A DNA stretch of 64,000 nt from Leuctra nigra (taxonomy: Eukaryota; Arthropoda; Insecta; Plecoptera; Leuctridae), in the NCBI GenBank assembly GCA_934045905.1, contig OW203762.1, forward strand, positions 8,494,001 to 8,558,000, in the 5' to 3' direction. The position numbers were made by a program, and so were the translations under genes. Positions 54,955 to 64,000 of this stretch are shown here, in pieces; the stretch's first letter is position 1; each line of letters begins with the position of its first letter. The notes under the pieces are model-generated. The model did no database searches, had not been told where the DNA came from, and was given only the letters and a program-made list of their open reading frames with translations.

Positions 54955-56960
54955 AATCTGACTGTTTTATCACGCTAAAAGTTACGCTGATCCGAAGGAA
55001 GACGAATCAGATAAAAGTCCCGTTTTAGTAAACAAACTTTGTCATTCGATGCTGAATAAAACGGGTGAATTGCGAGGAATAGACGAACTTCATTGAAGTC
55101 TTAGAAAGACTTTCAAAGACAATAGGTATAGAATTTTTTAACTTCAATTACTGTATTGCATTGTTTCTGTATTCATTGATATTTTTTGAGCCATGCATTC
55201 AGCTTTAATTAATTATAAAATATATAAAATGATTTCCATTAATCGATTCCAATCGACGATGTTTTCAACCTAAATTAAAATAGCTCAAGGTATTTGTTTC
55301 GATATTGAACTGTTTGTTGTGTTGAGCGTCCAATTCACTATCGACCGGCCTGGATTGAGTGATTGTGACGTCACACGATGACATATCATTGCAATGTCAC
55401 GTCCATGATTTTCTTTACAAACACAACACCTGTAACATACAACGCCATATGCACGACATATGTCGCAGGAATTATGATCTGACAGTCTTTAGGTTAATTT
55501 CAATCCGGAGACTTGGGTACAGTTCCCGCAGGCGATCCTGAGTTGATGTTTCGCTTATCTCCACCAGTTACACGTTTCATCCCACCCAAATACAAACTAT
55601 ATTAATTTTATTTTAGTTTTAGCTTTTTAATTTTTTCATAAAACATACCTAATGCAATAATTATAAAAAGTCAATACTATAATTTTCTAAATTTTCTAAA
55701 TTTAAAAAAAATATATATTAAAACACACTACACAAACAGTAAACTGAAGATAACAGTTTTGTATTTATAGATCCGAAACTTTCTCAACAGATCCCCGTTT
55801 TACAAAAAAAAAATCAAAACACTAAATAGACCAAACTGGTCATTTCAAATTAGTTTATATGGTATAAAAAATCCAAAAAACAGCGCTGCGGTGTATCTTC
55901 TATTATTAACCAAACACCATACCAATAATATAGCGTAAATTTATGGGGCCCACAAAAATATTTGCCACCCCTGCTGCCTACTAGCAACAAAACTTCCCTG
56001 TCTTCCAACCTCCTCCTTCCCCCTCCATCATCCCCTAATCATTCACCCTCTCATTCGTGGAAATCTCATAAAACCAAGAAGTGCATATTCCACCTGCATC
56101 GCGCTGCACCGAGTTGCACTTGCACATGCAGTTGCAGTTGCATCCGATAGATTCATCCGGTATCCCACTCACAAACCCCGCATGACGATGACTCAAGTTG
56201 GATGCACTATCATGTGAACTTGTAAGTAATGTTTTCCAGCTATTAGACACAGGAGAGCTGGCTAGACTTTGCGAACTGGATAATTGAAGTTGGAGTGCAT
56301 TTGTAAGCAAAAGATTGCGTATAGATTCGTTGGATGGTTTGGGTAGCGAGCGTAACGAGTTCTCTCTCTATCGTTGACTTTTATGACATAAGAAAGAGTA
56401 TTTTGAATTATGACTTCCGGATGTTGAACTAGTACAACTTGAGTTGTTTCACTTTTGCGAGAGAGTTTTTCAGAAAATGATGTTATCTTGGTTTTATGGA
56501 TTTTGTCCACTTTATGGTTGGAACTGGAAGATAGTAACTAAATTATCTCACAATTATGAAGTAATTTGAAGACGTAAATCTTGTTTCTCGTTACGTTATT
56601 GCACGGTTTATAGATCTCGAATGCACAGGATACTGTGCAAGTACGATATGGAGCGTTTTTCTAATTAAATGGAAATAAATGTTGCAGAATAATTAGGAAA
56701 TTAGTTTTATGCAGGATTGGAATGCCTAGAATATGCACAATAAAAACATTTTTTTTTGTCAAGGTGCATTTTCCGAGACAATTTCTTTAATAGCAATTCG
56801 GATTTGTTCATAGTAATCTTTTTAAATGATCAGTTAAAAGTCTTAATATAAACAATGTTTTAATATAAAATAATTATATATTTTTTTTTAACTTGCAGAA
56901 TTTCAGTTGCAGACATTTTGTAGCCATTTATTATTGAGTTCGTTTCCAGAAGTTATATCT
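54955..56960. other. No confident gene
   Basis: AT-rich. At 56085-56145 there is a TTGCA-rich run (GAGTTGCACTTGCACATGCA, GTTGCAGTTGC). At 56330-56365 a GTAGCGAGCGTAACGAGTTC piece resembles the family A 5' end. Short ORFs at 56035-56510 on minus are not recognised. Confidence 0.3.
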
Positions 56961-56965
56961 ATATC

Positions 56966-57056
56966 TTGGAGGCAGAAGGACGGAAGTCCATGACAGACAA
57001 GAACTATTAAAATGGACTTCCCATCCCATTCTACCTCTGAGGTACAGATAATATGC
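56966..57056. repeat. MITE family B, minimal 90-bp copy
   Basis: TTGGAGGCAGAAGGACGGAA, GTCCAT and the inverse ATGGACTTCCCATCCCATTC, TACCTCTGAGGTAC. Almost only the two terminal repeats remain. Confidence 0.7.
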
Positions 57057-58735
57057 ATAGCCACTCTGTTATACCTTGTGAAATAATTGACTTATTTTAA
57101 TAATCCATACCTAAATAAAATGCAATGTCGAATTAATTATCGATAGGTAATTACATTTTTGTTAAATTAAAACTAGAGCAAAAATAATAATTAAAATCAC
57201 ATATATTATTTTCAAATCCACGAACATAAAATGTGAAATCTCGCATCCTTGTGTATGTTGATTTATAGGTACTGAGTTCTGACGTCAGCTTTCCCTTAGA
57301 CCATCATTGCGTCTTTAATAGTAAATTGTGTTTAAGATATTTTGATGAAATTGTTATAACTAGGATAATAGTGTTTTGTGGAACGAGATCAGAAACATGT
57401 AGGTATGTCAAAAAAAATCTCTCATAATTTCTAAAATATTTAAAATATTTATTTAATTTAAATCAATTTTAAAATTTTATTTTATTTTAGTTTAGTATTT
57501 TTATTTTAATTTTATTATATATTAGCTATACTCCAACAACAATAAAACATCAATAATTTCTAAAGAGTCCGTAAGTTGCATATATAACCAACCAGTATAT
57601 TAGAAATATATCACAATTAATTACCAGCCGACACACAATCAGATAAAAGAAATACTGCGAAGAAACCTATACTAATTACTATCAAGTGAATTGATAATAT
57701 TAACACGACGGCATTGTTAATGAACCCCTTGTGTACTACCCGAGGAGAGACATTGATCGGAATGGCCTCGACCTTCATATCAACCAATCCTCTTTCGCTT
57801 CCTATACGTGGCGTTTCCCTGAATATTAATAGCTAATGGTGTGCACGATTACACTGCAAGTCTGATGCAATTCATAATCGCATTCTACGCCAGTTGCAGC
57901 CGAGAGAATAAAATATCACACGGATGACGGATCTATTCATTAGTCTTGGACAACTGCTGTACACTACACGTATATGTTTACGAACATTTACATGTGAATT
58001 TGAAACGTGCATAGCGATACAATGTAAGAATGTCCACTCATTTAACATGCAAGATCTTGTGCAAAGGTACACAACCTTTAGGTGTTGGATCGATTTGCGG
58101 CCTCTTTTTTCTTAATTGGCAGTATGCCTAGGAGGCAGCATGATGAATTGTGTAATATTCATTTTTTAAAATTGCATTTTCCTCCTCTTTCTCCTTCTCC
58201 ATTTGATCCTAATTCATTCAAGGAATATGACACCAAATGTAAAATTCAAACGTTACTTGTGCAATCTTCTTATATTTTATTTCTCAGTTTACAAAAACTA
58301 GGTAAGCAAAGAAAACATATTACACTTCCATTTAGTCCGAACTCCATACGTTGAAGTTTACTTGAACATCAATATGTATTTTTTGTTGATAAATTTAGTT
58401 ACATAATGAGTACATTTTATGGAGCTGTTTGATAAAGCGCTTGAAAACCAACACGTCGCGTTCCTAACCTTGGTTTATTACTGGTACATAGATACCAGTC
58501 TCGCGCTGGCAAGAATGCATGCACATATTTCTTGGACTAGAATGCAAACACATCAATTAGCAGCTGAGGAAACTGTAAGAAGAGTCTAATTATGTAACTA
58601 CCTTCAGACTGACACTTTGTGCAAGAGTTCGCAACTAAGCAAACACGAGATGCTATTTTGTACTGCTCATTCAGTCACTGCGCTTCCCTGTTGCGATCTT
58701 CCCACAACTCTGTCGTCCACACTTCAAATAGGACA
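57057..58735. other. No recognisable gene
   Basis: AT-rich. Frames at 57872-58115 and 58082-58354 overlap on both strands without supporting signals. Confidence 0.3.
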
Positions 58736-58737
58736 AC

Positions 58738-59165
58738 CAGGCGCATAGGAAGGGGGAGAGGGGATGGGGGCGATGACCCCCCCCCCCCCACTCGCCATTC
58801 ACCATACAACATTAATTTGAGTGTCCGAGAATCACTAAAAATTGTTTAAATTCCCAAGAATAGGGGGTTGTTTGTTGTAATTTGAGCAGTGTAGAATTCC
58901 AGAATCAATTTTAAAATGTTTTAATGCGAAAAAAATGCACTACGGGGCAACAATTGGGAGATTTTTATTGCTTTATTTTGTGCATTTTAAAGCCCCAGAA
59001 TCACTTTTAAATGGTTTAAATTTAAAAAACGCCCTGCGGGGCTAAACTTGGGCGGTTTCGCCCAAGTTTCATCCCCCCCCCCCCCTTCCTCCCCCAAGAC
59101 ACTCCGGTCCGGGTGTCGCAACCCCCCCCCCCCCCCCCATGGTGAAAGTAGTTCCTACGCACCTG
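58738..59165. mobile_element. hAT-like MITE with C-homopolymers
   Basis: 428 bp. The left end CAGGCGCATAGGAAGGGGGA and right end AGTTCCTACGCACCTG give TIR CAGG(C/T)GC(A/G)TAGGAA, a classic hAT-type terminus. The flanks AGGACAAC (58730-58737) and ACTACAAC (59166-59173) agree at 6 of 8 positions. Interior has three C runs and two similar blocks (AGAATCA..TTTTAAAT(G)GTTT). Non-autonomous. Confidence 0.7.
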
Positions 59166-59187
59166 ACTACAACAATAATGTTGTTTT

Positions 59188-60193
59188 TTGAGCGAGCGTA
59201 GCGAGCGTCACCACGGTACTCTTATGGCACTTTCTCTGTGTGTGTTTTTTTTTTTTTGTGGTCAAAGCCCAGGTCAAACCGCTCAAGCAATCGATCTGAA
59301 ATTTTGTACACATACTAACGTACTCTATGCGGTCCCTGGGATCGTTTTTGAATGGGCTCCCGTGATTGGTTCAAATTTAAAAAAAATATATTTCGATTGG
59401 TTGCTTTGATCAATCATAAATCATAAATAATAAATAAATCATCATAAAATCACCCAATCATAAAAAGTTTCAGCCAAATCCTCCTATTGGTTCAAATTTA
59501 AAACCATTTTTCATGTGATTTTTGACATTTAAAATAGAACAGATTGACCGATCAACTTAAAACTTCGCGTGGTCATTGGTACCAACATTTTAGGTATTTT
59601 TGCCAATTTTCAGTCTAATCTGTCGTTATTTTCAAAAGTTTTGTCATTTTAAGGTCATTTTATTCCATAATCTTGAAAAATGTATACTAAATTGTCATCC
59701 CTGCCTTCTTTAAGCTTCTGTTCCAAGGCAAGGCCTGTAGAGCAGCCAAGCTATCCACAATGTAGGTACAGTAAAATGAAAGCATTTTTGAGCTAGCGCA
59801 TAAAATCGGATGCAGTACGAAGGCCAAATCCTCTAATTGGTTTAAGTTTAAATAATGTCTTCTGATTGGTCGACAATAAAAATGTTCACATTAAGTTCAA
59901 ATTTTGCTTGGTGATCAAGACCAACTTAATATTAAATTTTACATATTGTATGCCCAATCAGTCAAGTATTAATTGTAATTTTACGAGTTTAGTATGGGAT
60001 GCCACAAGAGATTTCTGGAGAAGGTATGTAGGTAAGACTTCACGACACAATGGATCTGTTATTCATCCAGAGTATTATGGAGATTGAAAAATTGCAGAGA
60101 AAATCGTCTTGTGCCGTGTCGTGCATCGTTACTATGGGGATGTTGCATGTTCTGTGCTCGCTCATCAACGCGTTACACTGAGCGTTTTCCTAG
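59188..60193 (+). mobile_element. Family A copy, full length
   Basis: The 5' end TTGAGCGAGCGTAGCGAGCG, CACGGTACTCTTATGGCACT, CTCTGTGTGTG plus T run, CCCAGGTCAAACCGC, AATCGATCTGAAATTTTGTA. The interior blocks match the copy at 15.4 kb. The 3' end TGCTCGCTCATCAACGCGTT, ACACTGAGCGTTTTCCTAG is followed by T. About 1.0 kb, non-coding. Confidence 0.7.
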
Positions 60194-60211
60194 TAATTTT
60201 AAACTGATATA

Positions 60212-60532
60212 CTAGGAAAACGCTCAGTGTAACGCGTGTTTTAAGAGGGCCTCGTTTTGCATGCGATGCTGCTAGTTTCTTCTCTACAGACCTTGTAAGT
60301 TGTATGTCTGTAAATTTCAATAAATCATTCAATTAAATTTATTCAATTCATTCAATAAATTAGAAAAATATTTTCAAAACGTATAAAATGTTTTCAAATT
60401 CTATAACTTTTGAGGTTTACGAAAGATTAGTCGGAAAATTTACAAAAACATTTAAAATGTTGGTCCCGATGACCATGTAAAATTTGAAGTTAAACTGTTT
60501 GACCTGGGCAGTGCAAGGGAGAAATACAGATT

Positions 60533-60603
<71 letters not shown>

Positions 60604-60624
60604 CACACACAGACAGACAGACAC

Positions 60625-60691
<67 letters not shown>

Positions 60692-60746
60692 TACAGACAG
60701 ACAGATAGACAGACAGATAGACAGACAGACAGACAGACAGACAGGC

Positions 60747-60799
<53 letters not shown>

Positions 60800-60876
60800 G
60801 GCAGGCAGACATACCGACACACAAAAAACTACACAGAGAAAGAGCGAGAAAGAGCCATAAGAGTACCGTGGTGAAA
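60212..60876 (-). mobile_element. Family A copy, inverted, with expanded CAGA tract
   Basis: The 3' end on minus is at 60212 (CTAGGAAAACGCTCAGTGTA on plus, preceded by A). The 5' part ends with AGAGCCATAAGAGTACCGTG at about 60870. It lies tail to tail with the copy at 59188-60193, only 18 bp apart. The internal simple-repeat position is occupied by the CAGA tract at 60534-60805. Confidence 0.7.
60534..60805. repeat. (CAGA)n microsatellite
   Basis: About 270 bp of CAGA with a few CACA, ATAGA and GGCAGA variants. It sits between the family A blocks CTGGGCAGTGCA and ACACAGAGAAAGAGC, exactly where other copies carry T/TTTG tracts. Minus-strand cysteine-rich open frames over it are artefacts. Confidence 0.97.
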
Positions 60877-60879
60877 CTT

Positions 60880-61565
60880 TTTTGTTAATCAAATCATTTT
60901 TTTAATACTATTGAAATTGATACAAAATATTACGTTCAGCCAAACAGTTCGAAAATGTAATATTTTATGTATTAAAAAATTCATTTTTAAAATTGTTACA
61001 TTACCTACAATAACTTGGCAAGGCACGGGTAGTAGCCACTAGGCAGTATACGAACATTCAGTACAACCGCAGCAACCTCACCTACGATATTTTTAGTCCC
61101 GACACAGACTTCTAGTTCTAGACCGGCTGCAATGTAAGCAATTGCCAATTAATTTGCAACATTGTGTCTCACAGCCTCGCTCCAACTCTGCGCTCCACGT
61201 CATAGAGTCAAACAAGTCGAGGAGGGAAACCGGTAATGCACTTTTTGCGCTCAAACAACTCGACGCGTCGCATCGGATAAGAATTATTCAATATTAAGTT
61301 TCACTGCTTGACGTTGAGGGCTCCGCATTACACTTACAGAGTTATGTACTTCTTTTCGATAGCACGAGACTGGAAATAAATTGTGGAGAAACAAATTCAA
61401 TTGACATCGGTTTATAGGTAACGACGAAGAACCAGTTACGACAACTAGTATTTAAAATAGATAATATAAATGCAGGTATCAGTGTCAATGTAACCATCTT
61501 CTATAATCGTCTTGGCGAATGCAAATTGGCGTCGCGAAACATGCGTGTGATGCTGAAATATTCCA
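60880..61565. other. No confident gene; GC-richer patch 61020-61290
   Basis: Moderately CpG-containing patch (GACCGGCTGCAATG, CAACTCGACGCGTCGCATCG). No coding frame or known regulatory motif supported. Confidence 0.3.
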
Positions 61566-61569
61566 AGGT

Positions 61570-62030
61570 CTAGGAAAACGCACTGTGTAACACGTTGATG
61601 AGCGAGAATTTGAAATTAAAATAACATGATTTAACAGTTACCTGTTTATAAGTTATTTAAAATTATTTATTTCAAGGTGCGGTGCACATACTTTCTATCG
61701 TTAAAACAGATTTGACAAATGCTTCAAAATTATTTAAAATGCCAATAACTCTCGAAGTTTGTCTGATTTCACCGGAAATTTGTAAAATATGACAATCTTG
61801 TACTCAATGGCCATGCAAATTTTCAACTTTATTGGACAAACAGTTCATTTTCAATTTTCAGCCAATCAGAGGATTTTGCTGCATGGCATTATTGTGTGTG
61901 CAAAATTTCATCTCGATTGGTTGATATGTTACCTGGGAAGTGCAGCCAAAAAACCGAGCGAGTGCAGTGCGAATGTACCATATAGTTATACTTCATGACT
62001 ATTGTAATTATTGCTCGCTCCACTCGCTTA
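61570..62030 (-). mobile_element. Family A copy, short
   Basis: The 3' end is on plus at 61570 (CTAGGAAAACGCACTGTGTA, ACACGTTGATGAGCGAG), with interior CATGCAAATTTTCAACTTTA and GTGCAAAATTTCATCTCGAT. The 5' end is GCTCGCTCCACTCGCTTAA at about 62030. About 460 bp. Confidence 0.6.
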
Positions 62031-62034
62031 AAAA

Positions 62035-64000
62035 TGGTAAATTAATAGTTGCCAGTTGGAGATAAGTAAGCATGAATAATTTAAATAATTGATGGTTCAG
62101 TGTAACACGGACTTTACCAGTCGGTATTTTTTGTCAATGAATTCGGCTCGAATTGCCGTGCAAATCGACCACAGATCAGCGGTTTCACAAGACCCAGTGA
62201 ATTCCACACAGCAGCACGTCGTTCAGTAATGAAGACGATTATAATTTGTTCATTTGGGCGTGAAAAGTGGAGGCAAATATTACAATATGTTCGCTAGACT
62301 ATTTTGTAGCAAGAATGTTTGATCATGTACAAGTTTTGAACTCAGGAGGCTTCGAGAACGTTTTCCCAATTCCTTGCTGATGAAATTCGATTATAACGGC
62401 CTTACAGATTAATTGGGAATTCAAGTTCTGGAATAGGGCCCAGGTATTAAACCAAACTTAAATTCAAAGGAATAGGGGTGAATTTTTTGTTATGTTGGCA
62501 GCCTGCGATGTCGTTGTTGTATGACTCCATGCTGCCGAAGTCAATCAATCTAATGAGAAAAAACGTCAAAATAATTTTGCCACTGTCGTTTCGCCAACAT
62601 ATTGCTTCTTCGACATGTTATTTGCCTATCGCGAATACTATTTATGAGAATACTCAGGAATAACGGATATAAATGATTCCGATCATATTGAAATAATGTG
62701 TATTTGTGTTAATGCCAAAAAGTCGGAAAGTGGTGTTACTACATAATATTAAATTGCCCATGAAATAAAAGTGTGTTCGACCTAAGTTCGACTTCCAATC
62801 CATATTGCATTCTTCGATCTATTCCTCCAAAACTTATATTAAAAGACCACATTAAAAATTATCTAGTATATCTTTTGTAAAATGTATAATGCAGTTCGAT
62901 ATTTCAGGTATTTAACTTTCAGGTATGTAACTAACATAAACAGTAGGTAGTACCTAGACATCAGGCAGAAATATTAAATGACATCAGGATCGTCGTACTG
63001 CATGTGATTTTTTTTTTTTTTTTTAGGCGGAGGTACAACACGATATTGTTTGACGGTCTGTAGAAGAGTACACCACAGAAAAATTATTATAAACATTTTA
63101 TTGTTATACATTAATTATGAGATTACTTATAATTAATTCCAAGATGAAATAAATTGCATAATTAAAAGTAATGCAATTGTCAAATTAAATTAATTAAATT
63201 AATAATATATACAAATGAATTGAACAGCCTGAGTGATGTTCCCATGTGCATTGGAGCGGTGAACGGTAGCGGTAGGCAAGCAATTGCAACATTGTCGGCA
63301 GAAGAAAGAAGCGTCCACTGCATTGCTCAAGCCACCTGTGACGTCAGTTGCATAAAATGTAAACGAAGTGTTGCAGCAACCGAGCGCTGTTGCGATGCAA
63401 TTTACAGAGATGCATTACCATCTATACTTAGACGCATTCGAGCTAAATGAAACTCGCGAGTAGCAAGCAATCACTAGCTGCTACAATGTCGTGGCATTCT
63501 TGCTTGCATGTGGCGCTAGTCGACATCGATCTACACTCACGCGCAGATGGGATGCAAAATAATCATTCTTGAAGGTCGACTTGTGATAAGAACATATTTT
63601 ATTTTGAGTTGTGTTAAATATTTTCTGTTATAAATATTGTGAAAAATATTTAGGCAAATTTAAATGTTGGATGTGGAAATAAAACTGTCGAATTCCTACC
63701 CCGCCGTTCGACAGGTGAACAATTTATCATTCATCTTCGTTCATTATAACGTGACCCGAAAATGACTATACTTTAGTTTAAAATCAATGATTTCCCTCAA
63801 ATATTAAGAAAAAAAAATCACTGAGAATTTTCGAATTGTTTCTTATGTGGTAATTGCAGAAAATTGGTACATTTTTTATTTATAGATCTAGGTAAGTTGC
63901 AATACAGCAGAATTGAAACAATCCTCCAGGTGTAGATAAAAAGTGGTGAAATTTTAAAATCTCAGAAATCCAAGAAGGGTGAAAATTTCATCTTCCATTT
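62035..64000. other. No confident gene
   Basis: AT-rich with a GC-richer stretch at 63225-63560 containing a 76-codon plus-strand frame (63220-63450: MNSLSDVPMCIGAVNGSGRQ, CDVSCIKCKRSVAATERCCD). It is cysteine-containing and not recognised. It may be an exon but has no clear splice evidence. A half MITE end (GAACTTGAAT/ATAGGGCCC type) lies at about 62415-62443. Confidence 0.25.

Noticed and set aside
60452..60892. Minus-strand cysteine-rich open frames (SVCLSVCLSV) that look like a secreted repeat protein.
   Set aside because: Pure CAGA/TCTG microsatellite translated in three frames; not coding.

Overview
The window is AT-rich, gene-poor, repeat-dense nuclear DNA from a metazoan. I see no bacterial, plasmid or organellar features. 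An arthropod is the best guess. This rests on a tRNA-headed SINE whose central domain and tail (a 'GGCCACGACCGC' block and a 'GTGCGACGTTAA' end) resemble a SINE type I know from insects, and on a LINE reverse transcriptase of the Jockey/CR1 type common in arthropods. The species cannot be named from the sequence alone.

Layout. 1-9 kb: several MITE families, a 402-bp TTAA-bounded palindrome inside an old SINE, a 4 x 96-bp tandem array, and weak exon-like ORFs near 8.4-8.9 kb. 9-13.5 kb: a young SINE with target-site duplications (TSDs), a 56-nt near-perfect hairpin, and a 5'-inverted LINE fragment, the only clear protein-coding homology in the window. 15-18.5 kb: full-length copies of a dispersed element ('family A'). 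20.7-22.5 kb: the best candidate host coding exon(s), minus strand. 22.7 kb: a second young SINE. 23.9-25.8 kb: a composite element ('family C') with a 400-bp terminal palindrome and about four 265-bp degenerate repeats. 26.5-27.8 kb: a hAT-like MITE with a G homopolymer and a Harbinger-like MITE. 28.1-29.1 kb: a 0.9-kb palindrome between (TA)n tracts, whose arms carry a hammerhead-ribozyme-like core and whose 300-bp loop is GC-rich. 30-36 kb: more family A, one copy lying inside a 2.2-kb GATGTA satellite. 37.8-39.2 kb: a 74-bp satellite with one CACGTG per unit. 40-47 kb: MITEs, a hAT-like MITE nested in a SINE, a 122-bp satellite and further SINEs. 48.9-53.2 kb: a 0.6-kb palindrome, a 1.9-kb palindrome built from two family A arms plus GATATTT-type satellite, then an inverted second copy of family C. 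54-64 kb: another hAT-like MITE, two family A copies tail to tail (one with an expanded CAGA tract), and mostly unannotatable sequence.

The elements do not form a pathway. The recurring theme is family A, present in at least 15 copies or fragments. Its 3' end has a GCTCGCTC motif, a hairpin (CGCTCA...TGAGCG around AACGCGTT), a short T-rich spacer and CTAG, usually followed by T. Its 5' end carries the complementary GAGCGAGC. It contains a length-variable simple repeat and often occurs as head-to-head or tail-to-tail inverted pairs. This is the architecture of non-autonomous Helitron/Helentron derivatives (HINE/DINE-1-like). No autonomous Rep/helicase ORF is present in the window.
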